From an uncultured Luminiphilus sp. (lineage in GTDB: Bacteria > Pseudomonadota > Gammaproteobacteria > Pseudomonadales > Halieaceae): a DNA stretch of 52,877 nucleotides. Numbering within the stretch: the first letter of the stretch is position 1; each line of letters starts with the position of its first letter. Below, one piece after another: positions 9,006 to 18,946 of the stretch. Made by a program: the position numbers and the translations under genes. Location of the stretch: assembly GCA_905182485.1 (NCBI GenBank), contig CAJJBO010000011.1:1-52877 (forward strand), given 5' to 3'. Under the pieces are notes generated by a model. It was not told the DNA's origin. It worked only from the letters and a program-made list of their open reading frames with translations, and made no database searches.

Positions 9006-10595
9006 TCAGAGCTCGTTTTCAAGTGGGAGCAGGCGCAGCATGCCCCATAGGAAACGATCCCACCAGCTGCTCCCCGGGTCTTTAGTCAGCTGCACCAGCT
9101 CGTCTTCTGATTCGCCGGTCCACACCAGTGCTCCTGTGTCATCAAGCGAGAGTCGCCATGAGGCCTCAGGCGCAAAGTCGCGCTCCATCTCTTGCAATAC
9201 CTGACGCGCAAAATCGGGGTCTCTGACAATCAGGGCAATCTCTGAATTCCACACTCGCGAGCGCGGGTCCATATTGTAGGAGCCAATCACGGCCACACGA
9301 TCGTCAATGACCATGGCCTTGGTGTGTAAGCCCGCATGGGCGTCTTCGCCCACTCGGTCGAGGTATGCGGCCAAACTGCCTTTCCCTTGCAGTTCATAGA
9401 GGTCTATCCCAGTTGTCAGCAGCGCTTTACGATAGCCGGCGTAATAGGCGTGCACAGAGCCATGATTATTGGATTTGGCCGAATTGGTCAGAATGCGAAC
9501 AGTGGCGCCTGCCGAAGTGAGTCTCTCTAAGTTGGCTACCGTCGGGCCGTTGGGAATCAAATAAGCGGTTTGAATGACGGCCGATTCCCGTGGCTGCGCA
9601 TGAGCATCATGTATGAACGTCATGAAGGCTGAATCGGGGTAGTCGTCGCTCCGATCTGGGCGATCCACAAGGATCTCCGCCTCTGTCCACAACAGGCCAC
9701 GAGCAAAGGTCGCTAACCAGTCAGCGCGCGCTGCTGACGCCGCTTGATTTCGCTCCACAGCCGGCCTGACCCGCTCACGCGCTGCGACCAACCGTGCCGT
9801 CTGTTCTTCGGTAATGTGGTTGGCGCCCTGAGTTAGCGCGGAAACCGGGATCGCGAGCTCAGCGTTCCAAAACACATCAAAGGCTTCGCCGGTATCGGCT
9901 GCCACCTCGCCAATGGCGATAGCGTCCATGTCCTGAAAATTAAAGCTAGTATCACGCCCGAAGTATTCGTCACCAATGTTGCGGCCACCGAGAATCGCAG
10001 CTACGCCATCCACGAGAAAAATCTTATTATGCATTCGGTAATTGAAGGTCGATTTTCCAAATGCATAGTTCGACTGTTTTGTCGCGCCCCGGTTGCCCAT
10101 GGGGTTAAAGAGGCGCACCTCAACATTCGGATGCGTATCGAGGGTTTGATAGGCCGAATCCCGCCCGGAGTGGTAAATATCATCCAACAGAATGCGCACT
10201 CGGACACCCCGGTCGGCGGCGAGCAATACCTCTTGCGTCAGAGCGAGGCCGCTGTCGTCCCCCTGCCAAAGGTAGTACTGCACATCGAGGGTGGATTGAG
10301 CCATCGCCGCGAAATGGAGCCGGCTTTGCAGGGCATCGGCTGGGTCAGCCAGAAGACTCACGCCGGAGCCAGCGTGCGAGGTGGCGAGCGCAACCAGTGG
10401 CGACTCAACGGCGGCTCGGTCGTTGAAGTGACTGAGCGATTTATCAGATACCTGAGGCGAAGCAGCGCAGGCCGATAACAGTACGCCCGCCAGAATGAAG
10501 CAGGCGCGGCGCCAGTTCAGCGCAGATGCTTCAGTGGAGTGTGGTTCGCAAGTTAACATGGCTGTGATCGAATCGCTGAGTGGGAGCATGAGCAC
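9006..10595 (-). CDS. Phospholipase D family / cardiolipin synthase-like lipoprotein
   Basis: This 529-residue protein holds two HKD motifs. The first is MHNKIFLVDG near residue 188, followed by GGRNIGDEYFG. The second is LHTKAMVIDD near residue 423, followed by GSYNMDPRS. Each supplies the His-Lys-Asp of the bilobed PLD active site that forms a phosphohistidine intermediate. A hydrophobic segment ending LLSACAAS gives a probable lipobox about 40 residues from the first start. The true start may therefore be the later ATG at 10559, but neither start has a strong ribosome site. The family includes ClsC-like cardiolipin synthases and lipoprotein PLDs; which of these it is cannot be told here. 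Confidence 0.85.
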   Translation of the reverse strand: MLMLPLSDSITAMLTCEPHSTEASALNWRRACFILAGVLLSACAASPQVSDKSLSHFNDRAAVESPLVALATSHAGSGVSLLADPADALQSRLHFAAMAQSTLDVQYYLWQGDDSGLALTQEVLLAADRGVRVRILLDDIYHSGRDSAYQTLDTHPNVEVRLFNPMGNRGATKQSNYAFGKSTFNYRMHNKIFLVDGVAAILGGRNIGDEYFGRDTSFNFQDMDAIAIGEVAADTGEAFDVFWNAELAIPVSALTQGANHITEEQTARLVAARERVRPAVERNQAASAARADWLATFARGLLWTEAEILVDRPDRSDDYPDSAFMTFIHDAHAQPRESAVIQTAYLIPNGPTVANLERLTSAGATVRILTNSAKSNNHGSVHAYYAGYRKALLTTGIDLYELQGKGSLAAYLDRVGEDAHAGLHTKAMVIDDRVAVIGSYNMDPRSRVWNSEIALIVRDPDFARQVLQEMERDFAPEASWRLSLDDTGALVWTGESEDELVQLTKDPGSSWWDRFLWGMLRLLPLENEL

Positions 10596-10667
10596 GCTTT
10601 TAAGGTATCACCCGCAGTGTGTCAAAGCCATGGCAGCGGCCCACCCGGGTCTTACCTCGCGAGTCTC

Positions 10668-12536
10668 TCAGGCGGCTCTCAGCGCCCTGCCTAATGTCTC
10701 CCGGCCTAGAGCCGACTGCGCGGCACCGTCTGTCCACGCCATTACGCCCTTAATGAACACTGAGTCCACAATGCCCTCCGGTCGGTTCACCATTTGCTCG
10801 TGACCAAAGATTTCGCGGTACTCGAGCTTGCGAGTTTGATCCGGTTGCCAATTATCCAGTGCGTCAGGGTTAATGAGCACCATATCGGCCTGAGCGCCGA
10901 TCTCAAGCGATCCGACGTCGAGGCCAAAAATCTCTGCAGGTTCCGAGGTCAGGCGTTGCACCATACGTGCCACTGTGGATTCACCTTGCTCCTTGGCGAG
11001 CTTGAGTGACATCAGATTTGAGTCAAAGAACGCCATATTCGTGATGTGCGCGCCTGAATCATTAAAGCCGGGCAGTGTGTGCTCATCGAGTAAAAAGCCG
11101 AGTGTGGCTTTGTTATCTTTATTGGCAATGTCGGCGTAAAAACGAAAGCCTTTGTCATAAGTGCGCATCATGTGCAGCATAAAGTCCGCGTCATCGCGGA
11201 GGTTTGTTGGGAACAACCCGAAGGCCTCGCGCTCGCCGTCAGACCGAGCTGCGGCGCTGTCGCCGCTATGATGGCGCGTCACGCGGGCCATCACATCGGC
11301 CATCGATTCGCCGTCCCAGTCAGCGACTGGCGCGCCGTCAAAAATCAGCATGCTGCCATCGCGGATGACGAGGGAGTCCGGAAAGCCCTTTGCGGTTTTC
11401 CAGCTCGCGAAGTCGCCTCCCGTGCGGCCGTGCATCCACTCCTTGCGATACAGCTCAACCCACTCGGGGTTATTGAGTAGCGCCATACGACCTTCGCGGT
11501 CGTCATACTCTTTAGCTATCAGTTGCGCGGTGGATGTCATTTCCTCAAATAACGGGCTCACGATGCCATCGGACCACACGCGGAAGTTGGTGCCCAGTGC
11601 CTGAAAGTGCAGCTTGCCTTTGAAGAGCCAAGTATTGAGCAGTCGTGCCACATTGAGAAAGAGCTTGGCGGTTTTGGGTGCCGCGGTCATCTCCATTGCC
11701 GACAGGGCGGAGGTCTTCAGTGGTTTACCAAATAGGCGCCCGCTGGTGAGCGTAAAGTAGAAGAGCGCCATCAGTCGATTTTCTATGATCGGTGTGGTCT
11801 GCCAGACTCGGTCGAATTTGCGGACTACTTTGAGCAACCGGCGAAGCTCTTTGAAGCTCGCAAATTGGGTTGGAATACGTTTTTCAGTATTGGGATCGTT
11901 CGATAAATAGTGAAAGGGCAGGCCGTCGGTGCTCAGTCCCATATAACCTTGCAGCATTGCGGCTTCCAGCAGCTCCTCCATCTTGCGGAGCTCTGCCTCG
12001 GTCGGCTTTCGGCTCACACTGGCTTCTAGTCCCATGACTTCGATGCGCAGCATCGAGTGGGGCACAAAGGCGGCGATGTTGGGGCCCAATGGCATATTGG
12101 CAAAGTGATCCATGTAGTCGCCGGTATTGTCCCAAGTGATTTTCTCAGCCACTTTGCGCAATACGGCTTTGGGAATGTTCTCGACCCGGGTGAAGCAATC
12201 CACAATGGGCTCCTGCTCCCCAGATTGCTGGGTGCCAAAGCTGGTGCCGAGACTGCAGTTCCCCACAAGGACCGTGGTGGTGCCGTGGCGCACAACCTCT
12301 GGCAGGGCGGGTTCTACGTCGACCTCAAGGTCTAGGTGAGTGTGGATATCGAGCATGCCTGGGACCAACCACTGACGGCTTCCGTCGATCACCTGTGCCG
12401 CGGCACTGGCAGGCAGGTCGTCGCCCCGCGCAGCGATCGTGCCATCGCGCACCGCCACATCCTGAATACGAGGCAGCGAGCCGCTGCCGTCAAATACCTT
12501 GGCGCCTCGAATCAGTAGATCCCAATTCTGTGTCAT
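10668..12536 (-). CDS. Amidohydrolase, N-acyl-D-amino-acid deacylase family
   Basis: A 622-residue cytoplasmic protein. The N-terminal composite beta domain reads DLLIRGAKVFDGSG, followed by WLVPGMLDIHTHLDL near residue 62, whose HxH binds metal in the amidohydrolase superfamily. The C terminus returns to the small beta domain with IGAQADMVLINPD. VRHGTTTVLVGNCSLG and SGAHITNMAFF fit the D-aminoacylase/N-acyl-D-glutamate deacylase branch. The substrate is unproven; uncharacterised members of this branch are abundant in marine bacteria. ATG at 12536 is used. The gene is flanked on the same strand by the PLD gene downstream and the DUF1254 gene upstream. Confidence 0.85.
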   Translation of the reverse strand: MTQNWDLLIRGAKVFDGSGSLPRIQDVAVRDGTIAARGDDLPASAAAQVIDGSRQWLVPGMLDIHTHLDLEVDVEPALPEVVRHGTTTVLVGNCSLGTSFGTQQSGEQEPIVDCFTRVENIPKAVLRKVAEKITWDNTGDYMDHFANMPLGPNIAAFVPHSMLRIEVMGLEASVSRKPTEAELRKMEELLEAAMLQGYMGLSTDGLPFHYLSNDPNTEKRIPTQFASFKELRRLLKVVRKFDRVWQTTPIIENRLMALFYFTLTSGRLFGKPLKTSALSAMEMTAAPKTAKLFLNVARLLNTWLFKGKLHFQALGTNFRVWSDGIVSPLFEEMTSTAQLIAKEYDDREGRMALLNNPEWVELYRKEWMHGRTGGDFASWKTAKGFPDSLVIRDGSMLIFDGAPVADWDGESMADVMARVTRHHSGDSAAARSDGEREAFGLFPTNLRDDADFMLHMMRTYDKGFRFYADIANKDNKATLGFLLDEHTLPGFNDSGAHITNMAFFDSNLMSLKLAKEQGESTVARMVQRLTSEPAEIFGLDVGSLEIGAQADMVLINPDALDNWQPDQTRKLEYREIFGHEQMVNRPEGIVDSVFIKGVMAWTDGAAQSALGRETLGRALRAA

Positions 12537-12672
12537 GGTGTCGCCCCCTGAGCGTCCTGTTGTCTGCTATAGCCGTGCTTTTCGAGGGGCGAAGAGTAGC
12601 CGAAACGCCGGCGCTTAAAAAGGCTGAGCGCGCGGGCACGCCACTTGGTGGCCACGTGCTCAGTCGAGATGA

Positions 12673-13749
12673 TCAGCTGATCTTTTTCATTTCGGGGAGC
12701 CTGAAGTCCTGTAGTTCTTCCAGTTTGGGCTCATAAATTCGAAGAATGTAGTTCCAGCCCTCAACGGTTGGCAGATGGTTGTCGACGTCGCCACAATCGC
12801 CAAAGTGAGCGTCAAACGAGCCATCTTCGTTTAAGTTCATATTGAACTCATTCAGGATGCCGTCTTCGCTGTAGATCCATCCGTCCGCGTCATAAATGGT
12901 GATCGAGAAAAATCCAGGGTCATTAAAAGGCGGGGCGGAGTAAGAGGCCATGTAGCAGCCGTCGGCGCTGAATTTGGGAGAGCCTAAGTACTGCGCCTGT
13001 GCATCGGGTAAAAGACCCCAGCCAATGGCAGTGCCATAGATGTGCATCTTGGGCACGATCGTGCCATGCGCGCCCTGCATGCCCATCAGGGTGCCCAGTT
13101 TGGTTCCCTCGGCCGTTTGCTCATCGCGCAACGCGACCAACTGCTCCATATCGTAATTGGGTCTCACGTGCGAGCCGTTGCTACCCACTTCCAACTTGAC
13201 GCCGGTGCGCAGTGCGGCGATCGCGGCATCATCGTCTGGGTCGCTCTGATTGGCGCGGATGCGCATCGCTACCATCGCGAACTCTGTTTCACTGGTGATC
13301 TCATGGGTGCCCGGCGCGAGAAATACTTCATCAATGTAGTGGTCATTCTGGACCACCATCACTGACAAATAGCGGGAATTGGTCTCGGGGATGGTGATGG
13401 AGGCACCCTGAGTTGTGTCGATGATGGCGGCGCTGTAGTAAGTGTCTCGATTCATTCTCACAACGGTTTGATTGTCGAGATCAAACGCGCCGGTAGGGAA
13501 GTGAAAGAAGGTGTTCATCCCAACGAGCTTGGTAACGTTGTAGAACGCCAAGTCGCTTTCTGCGACCTCATAGTTCTCGAGTGTCACCGGAATTTTATCG
13601 CCCGTATCGTCGGCGTGTAGGGCGGCAAGATCGGGTCCGTCATCAGTGGCGGTTTTGGGCGGCGCTGAGGCCTCTTCCGTTTTAGGTGAGCACGCAACAG
13701 TCAGTGCAATGCCCAGACCCAGTGCAACAGTAAAGAGCGACTTGATCAT
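12673..13749 (-). CDS. DUF1254/DUF1214 domain lipoprotein
   Basis: The ATG at 13749 has GGAG eight bases upstream and opens a lipoprotein signal (lipobox TVAC), giving 358 residues. The first half carries MNRDTYYSAAIIDTTQGASITIP and ENSRYLSVMVVQNDHY-like blocks, and the second half GFFSITIYDADGWIY followed by an LPT...YILRIYEP end. This order of N-terminal DUF1254 and C-terminal DUF1214 is typical of a large family of periplasmic beta-rich proteins of unknown function. No catalytic residues are known for the family. The gene is followed by the amidohydrolase gene after about 135 bases. Confidence 0.8.
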   Translation of the reverse strand: MIKSLFTVALGLGIALTVACSPKTEEASAPPKTATDDGPDLAALHADDTGDKIPVTLENYEVAESDLAFYNVTKLVGMNTFFHFPTGAFDLDNQTVVRMNRDTYYSAAIIDTTQGASITIPETNSRYLSVMVVQNDHYIDEVFLAPGTHEITSETEFAMVAMRIRANQSDPDDDAAIAALRTGVKLEVGSNGSHVRPNYDMEQLVALRDEQTAEGTKLGTLMGMQGAHGTIVPKMHIYGTAIGWGLLPDAQAQYLGSPKFSADGCYMASYSAPPFNDPGFFSITIYDADGWIYSEDGILNEFNMNLNEDGSFDAHFGDCGDVDNHLPTVEGWNYILRIYEPKLEELQDFRLPEMKKIS

Positions 13750-14379
13750 ATGGAAATCTCCGTAAATGGTCTTTCTAGTGAGCGTCATATTCGCATGCCA
13801 GAGCCTCTGCTTTACGTCATCGGCAGCACCGTAGCGGTTAACCAAGATCACCCTACAGAAGTGGCGTTCTGTGGCAATAGCATTTAGTGACAGATGGGGG
13901 ATAGATCACCGATTAATGGCTAAGCCAGCTGATGTCCGATAAACCAAAAAAAATGCCAAATTAGTGGGCTCTGTAACGACATGGGCGCACCAAAAAACGA
14001 CACTTTTTATCGGGGGAGGATTTTGCGCTTTTTTGCGTTTGCCATGCCCTAGGAATCTCACAATAATGGCGCCCGCCGGAGGGGAGCAGATAGCGGGTCC
14101 GCCCAGAGGGACTCTATAAGGAGTCCCGGTCTTTATCGCGGTAAGACGCACTCGGGACGCATCGGTGGCGGAGGGGAATCATGATAAAGCAGCATTGCAG
14201 TCCTGGGAGATCCGGTAGTCAGGCAATAACCGGTCGCGTTGCCACGGTGAACATAGTGTTGGCGGCGGTCGGTCAGAAAAACCGCTCGGCAATAGCAGGT
14301 CACCGGTCCCGCCAAATTGCCAGTCCAAGTCAATTAAAATAGTCCTAAACAACAAACCACTCCACTGGAGCAAACGCAC
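13750..14379. other. Divergent intergenic region before fhs
   Basis: This 630-base region separates the divergent DUF1254 and fhs genes and must hold both promoters. I see no supportable gene. An 8-bp inverted repeat (CCGATAAA at 13936-13943 and TTTATCGG at 14006-14013) brackets a segment with two CGAC-containing repeats and A-runs, vaguely like an insertion-sequence end. A 7-bp hairpin lies at 14108-14127. I looked for cores of glycine, SAM, SAH and cobalamin riboswitches and found none. Confidence 0.5.
14108..14127 (+). other. Hairpin in the fhs leader region
   Basis: GGGACTC (14108-14114) pairs perfectly with GAGTCCC (14121-14127) around a six-base loop. The following bases (GGTCTTTATC) are only weakly T-rich, so it is not a convincing intrinsic terminator. 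It lies 252 bases before the fhs ATG and could be part of a structured leader. Confidence 0.35.
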
Positions 14380-16062
14380 ATGGCATCGGATATTGAAATC
14401 GCTCAGGCGGCAACGCCTCAACTTATCACGCAGATCGCGGATAAGCTGCAGATACCCGATGAGGCACTCGAGCCTTATGGCCGGATAAAGGGCAAGGTCA
14501 ATTTAAACTGGTTGCTTGAGCAGCCGGTGCGTGAGAGCGCCCGTATGATCTTAGTGACCGCGGTCAGTCCCACACCGGCCGGTGAAGGCAAAACCACTAC
14601 CACCGTGGGTTTGGGCGATGCGCTGCGTCACATTGGTAAAGACGCTGTCATCTGTCTGCGCGAGCCCTCCCTCGGTCCCGTCTTCGGCATGAAAGGCGGC
14701 GCAGCGGGCGGTGGGTATGCGCAGGTGATTCCGATGGAGGACATTAACCTCCACTTTAACGGTGATCTTCACGCAATTGGGGTGGCAAATAATCTACTGG
14801 CCGCATTACTAGACAATCATGTGCACCACGGTAACGCGCTGGGTATCGATGTTCGCCGGGTGACATGGAAGCGGGTACTCGACATGAATGATCGAGCGTT
14901 GCGAGACATCACCGTCTCACTGGGTGGGCCGGGCAACGGTTACCCTCGGCAAGATGGCTTTGACATTACTGTTGCATCTGAAATCATGGCGATCTTTTGT
15001 CTGGCGACAGACCTTGATGACCTGAAAGAGCGATTAGGTCGCATTGTGGTCGGCTATACGCGCGAGCGCGAGCCGATTACGGCACAAGATTTGAAGGCAG
15101 CGGGCGCTTTAACCGCGATTCTGAAAGATGCGCTGTCGCCGAACTTAGTCCAAACCTTGGAGGGAACGCCAGCTTTTGTTCACGGGGGCCCGTTTGCCAA
15201 CATCGCCCACGGTTGCAACACCGTCATCGCTACTATGGCGGGACTTCGTCTGTGATTATGTTGTGACTGAGGCGGGATTTGGTGCCGATTTGGGTGCCGA
15301 AAAGTTCATTGACATCAAATGCCGTTCGGCGGGTATCCGCCCCTCTGCCGGCGTGTTGGTGGCAACGATTCGCGCGCTCAAGTTTCACGGTGGTGTTGCC
15401 AGAGAAAATCTGACAGAGGAAAACCTGTCGGCGCTGCAGGCCGGTCTGGCGAACCTCGATCGCCACATCAGTAATTTACGAGACCATTATGGCGTCCCCG
15501 CGGTGGTCTCCATTAACCAGTTTGTTAGCGACACGAAGGCTGAGGTCGATCTCGTGATGGACCACTGCAAAGCGCTAGGCGTACAAGTGGCACTGTCTAG
15601 CCACTGGGCCAATGGCGGCGAAGGCGCCACTGAACTGGCCCATATGGTCGCGGCATTGTGCGAGGGTGATAGCACGCCCGCGAATACGCCGCACTCGTCT
15701 TTTGTCTATCCCGACGAGGCCTCACTCTGGGAAAAAATAGAGATGGTGGCGACGAAGATCTATGGGGCAGCCGAAATTACCGGCAGCTCAAAGGTGCGTG
15801 ACCGCCTGAAGGAGCTCAACGACGAGGGGTATGGCCATTTACCCGTTTGCATCGCGAAAACGCCGTACTCTTTTTCAACCGACCCTGCACTCAAAGGGGC
15901 TCCCTCGCAGCATGTTATGGACATACGGGAGGTGCGTTTATCAGTCGGCGCCGGATTTGTTGTCGCAATTTGTGGTCAGTGATGACGATGCCAGGTTTAC
16001 CAAAGGTCCCAGCCAGTGAACAGATCGACGTGGTTGATGGACAGGTGGTAGGCCTCTTCTAG
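14380..16062 (+). CDS. fhs: Formate-tetrahydrofolate ligase, frameshifted
   Basis: Fhs interconverts formate + THF + ATP and 10-formyl-THF + ADP + Pi. ATG at 14380 follows [18 protein letters not shown] near residues 67-80 is the P-loop, and [24 protein letters not shown]-type blocks follow. The span is 561 codons, the family's normal length. Two compensating frameshifts occur. The first is near 15245-15253, where TMAGLRL should run into [14 protein letters not shown]. The second is near 15971-15982, after which [10 protein letters not shown] and [10 protein letters not shown] finish in the original frame. Because frame and length are restored, sequencing error is likelier than decay. The stop overlaps the fdhD start by one base, and the operon suggests operation towards formate with ATP gain. 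Confidence 0.93.
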
Positions 16063-16898
16063 TGGTGCTTCACGCGACAGATCAAAGACCGGTTCGGCGC
16101 GTCAGCGCCGTCACGGCCGCCGGCGCGCAATCTGATGAGGCGTTCGACCCTGTTGTGGTCGAGGCGCCGTTATCGGTAATGGTGAACGGGGAGGCGGTGG
16201 CCACCACAATGCGAACACCCGGACACGATGAGGAGCTGGCGGTTGGCTGGCTCATTAGTGAGACAGACTTGACGGCCCGCAGCGATCTCATGGCGGTGGA
16301 ACGAATGGGTGCCGTGATGGCCGGTGCGGCCGATGCAGCGGCGGTTGATACGGTTTGCCTGTCGCTGATTGACACGGTGGTTCCCCCAAGACCGCGCGCT
16401 TACCTCACGTCGAGTTCTTGTGGGATCTGTAGCGCAGAGGTCATTGAGGCCACCCCCGCCCCGCGGGCGCCGCTTCACACACAGGGATGGGAGCTGACGC
16501 CGCAGCAGGCGCATCAGCTGGTGGCCGCTATGCGGGCAGAGCAGAAAATGTTTGATTTGACAGGCGCGTTGCACGCCGCTGCCCTTGTCTCACCTACTAA
16601 GGGGCTGGTAGTGGTACGAGAAGACGTAGGACGCCATAATGCGGTAGATAAGGTGATTGGGAGCGCTTTCTTGGCAGACCGTTATCCGCTCACTGATCAT
16701 CTGCTCGTGGTAAGCGGGCGGGTGTCTTACGAGATCGTGGCGAAAGCCTTACGAGCCTGTGTGGCAGGGATTGTGGCAGTATCTGGGCCGACCACGCTGG
16801 CAGTTGATCTGGCACGAGCACATGGGCTGGTGCTGTTGGGATTTACCCGGGACGACCGGTTAAATGTGTATGCTGGGGGAGAGTGCGTCGCGTCATGA
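16062..16898 (+). CDS. fdhD: Formate dehydrogenase sulfurtransferase FdhD
   Basis: FdhD passes sulfur from a cysteine desulfurase to the bis-MGD molybdenum cofactor and is required for formate dehydrogenase activity. The 278-residue protein has the family's essential Cys pair C120-x-x-C123 in SSSCGIC. Later it has LTGALHAAAL, VVREDVGRHNAVDKVIG and VVSGRVSYEIVAKA, all FdhD signatures. The start is a GTG whose first base is the last base of the fhs stop, and the stop overlaps fdsG in ATGA, so translation is coupled. The reading frame is intact. Confidence 0.95.
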   Translation: MVLHATDQRPVRRVSAVTAAGAQSDEAFDPVVVEAPLSVMVNGEAVATTMRTPGHDEELAVGWLISETDLTARSDLMAVERMGAVMAGAADAAAVDTVCLSLIDTVVPPRPRAYLTSSSCGICSAEVIEATPAPRAPLHTQGWELTPQQAHQLVAAMRAEQKMFDLTGALHAAALVSPTKGLVVVREDVGRHNAVDKVIGSAFLADRYPLTDHLLVVSGRVSYEIVAKALRACVAGIVAVSGPTTLAVDLARAHGLVLLGFTRDDRLNVYAGGECVAS

Positions 16899-17386
16899 CT
16901 ATCACACGCCAACCTGAATGGAACGCTAAGGAAGCTGCAGCCTTAATTGCGCCAATTGTCGCATCGGAGTCGGGCCCCGTATTGCTATGTTTGCAGGCAG
17001 TACAAGCATATTATGGGCACGTCTATAGCGATGCGATCGCGCTGATTGCTGACGCTTGCAATGTGTCTCGTGCAGATGTCCATGGTGTGTTCACTTTTTA
17101 TGCGGATTTACGTGAGACCCCTCCCCCTGCCGTGCCGGTGCGATTGTGCGCGGCTGAAGCCTGCCAAGCGGTGGGTGCCCGCACATTAAAAGCCGAATGG
17201 TCCGCTGCTTGTGAGGCTAGTCCTGAACTGGCCACGCTAACGGGCGTCGATGAGCCTATTTTTTGCTTGGGTAATTGCGCATTGGGGCCCGCTGCGATGG
17301 TGGATGGCGAGCTCATTGGCCGCGCAGATGTCGCGCGCCTGTGCCAGGCGATTGATGCAGCGCAGGCGCAGGAGAGGCCGCTATGA
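16895..17386 (+). CDS. fdsG: NAD-dependent formate dehydrogenase gamma subunit
   Basis: This NuoE-like (24-kDa) subunit carries one 2Fe-2S cluster in the soluble FdsGBAD formate dehydrogenase. Ligands are visible as C85 and C90 in LCAAEACQ and C124 and C128 in FCLGNC, the CX4C...CX3C spacing of the family. ATG at 16895 gives 163 residues and an ATGA overlap with fdhD. An upstream GTG at 16883 is possible but would lengthen the overlap. The gene overlaps fdsB by four bases. Thioredoxin-like fold. Confidence 0.93.
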   Translation: MTITRQPEWNAKEAAALIAPIVASESGPVLLCLQAVQAYYGHVYSDAIALIADACNVSRADVHGVFTFYADLRETPPPAVPVRLCAAEACQAVGARTLKAEWSAACEASPELATLTGVDEPIFCLGNCALGPAAMVDGELIGRADVARLCQAIDAAQAQERPL

Positions 17387-18936
17387 GTATTTGGTTCGTG
17401 CCGCGCGATGCAGCGGCCCGGTCGATGGGTGCCGACGCGGTGGCGGCTGCGCTTATAGACCGTGGCGAAACAGTCGTCCGTAATGGTAGCCGTGGCATGT
17501 TGTGGATGGAGCCCCTGATCGAGCGCGCCGAGACGCGTGATGGTGGGAGAGTGGGTTGGTCCAATATGACAGCGGTGCAGATTGAGCAAACACTGCCCTC
17601 AGAGGACAGTGAGCATTACGTAGGTCCGGTTGAAGAGATTGATTATCTCGCTAGGCAAAACCGATGGATCTATGAGCGCGTCGGCGTGACGGATCCATTG
17701 GATCCAGAGGATTATGTCCGTCATGGGGGCTTAGCCGGCCTGAAGAACGCGCTTGCTGTGAGCGGCGATGCCGTCGTAGACATTATCACCACCTCTGGTT
17801 TGCGCGGTCGCGGTGGAGCGGGATTCCCTGCCGGTATTAAGTGGCGCACGGTGGCCGAACAATCGGCACAGCCTCATGCCGGCGAGTCACGGGACGCGAC
17901 GCCTCATAAGTATATCTGCGTCAACGCGGACGAGGGCGATAGCGGTACCTTCGCCGATCGCATGTTGATGGAGGGTGATCCCTTTTGTTTGCTGGAGGGG
18001 ATGACGATTGCGGCTCATGCGGTGGGTGCTGACCGAGGCTTGGTTTATTTGCGGTCAGAGTATCCAGATGCGATTGCGACCCTGCAGGCAGCGATCGACA
18101 TTGCGCGGGAGCGTCACTGGTTGGGTGACGACATTCTCGGCTCGAAGGTCGCCTTTGATGTGGAGATTCGAGTCGGTGCCGGGTCTTACGTGTGTGGCGA
18201 AGAAACCGCCATGCTCGAGAGCCTAGAAGGACGTCGCGGTATGGTCCGTGCTAAGCCACCCTTGCCGGCAATCAAGGGCCTGTTTGGCACCCCTACAGTG
18301 ATCAATAACGTCCTGACAATCGCCAGCGTGCCCTCAATCTTGGCGCGCGGCGCAGAGACCTATGCCGCATTGGGGCAGGAGCGCTCTCTGGGAACACAGG
18401 TGTTCCAGTTGGCGGGTAATATTGCGCAGGGTGGCATTGTCGAGACCGCCTTTGGAATTACCGCTCGAGCCTTAGTCGCTGATTTTGGCGGCGGGACTCG
18501 CTCGGGGAAACCGATCAGAGCCGTTCAGCTGGGTGGCCCCCTCGGTGCTTATCTGCCGGATGACAAGCTCGATGTGGCGATGACCTATGAGGCATTGGCT
18601 GCTGCGGGAGGAATGATTGGTCATGGGGGTATCGTTGTTTTTGACGAGACCGTTAACATGGCTGACCAGGCGCGTTTTGCGATGGATTTCTGCGTAGAGG
18701 AATCCTGCGGTAAGTGCACGCCCTGTCGAATAGGGGCAGTGCGTGGCGTTGAGACCTTGGATAAAATTCGTGCTGGTCAAGACGTCGAGGGTAATACAGC
18801 GCTGCTCCGTGATTTGTGCGACGTGATGACACAAGGCTCGCTCTGCGCAATGGGCGGCTTAACGCCCAACCCCGTGCTCAGCGCGATCAACCAATTTCCA
18901 GAAGACTTTCAATCACCCGTGATTGCCACGGGTTGA
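17383..18936 (+). CDS. fdsB: NAD-dependent formate dehydrogenase beta subunit
   Basis: This NuoF-like subunit passes electrons from formate to NAD+. In the 517-residue protein, GRGGAGFPAG near residue 141 and NADEGDSGTF form the FMN/NADH site. GSYVCGEETAMLESLEG and the GLFGTPTVINNV block follow. ESCGKCTPCRIG near residue 440 plus a later Cys bind a 4Fe-4S cluster. The first 100 or so residues are the N-terminal extension usual in FdsB. The start ATG overlaps the fdsG stop in ATGA, and the frame is intact. Next comes fdsA after an 10-base gap containing a GAGGGTGA ribosome site. Confidence 0.95.
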   Translation: MSIWFVPRDAAARSMGADAVAAALIDRGETVVRNGSRGMLWMEPLIERAETRDGGRVGWSNMTAVQIEQTLPSEDSEHYVGPVEEIDYLARQNRWIYERVGVTDPLDPEDYVRHGGLAGLKNALAVSGDAVVDIITTSGLRGRGGAGFPAGIKWRTVAEQSAQPHAGESRDATPHKYICVNADEGDSGTFADRMLMEGDPFCLLEGMTIAAHAVGADRGLVYLRSEYPDAIATLQAAIDIARERHWLGDDILGSKVAFDVEIRVGAGSYVCGEETAMLESLEGRRGMVRAKPPLPAIKGLFGTPTVINNVLTIASVPSILARGAETYAALGQERSLGTQVFQLAGNIAQGGIVETAFGITARALVADFGGGTRSGKPIRAVQLGGPLGAYLPDDKLDVAMTYEALAAAGGMIGHGGIVVFDETVNMADQARFAMDFCVEESCGKCTPCRIGAVRGVETLDKIRAGQDVEGNTALLRDLCDVMTQGSLCAMGGLTPNPVLSAINQFPEDFQSPVIATG

Positions 18937-18946
18937 GGGTGACGCA

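Noticed and set aside
13750-14379. Riboswitch in the fhs leader
   Set aside because: No conserved core of glycine, SAM, SAH or cobalamin riboswitches could be recognised; only a short hairpin is clear.
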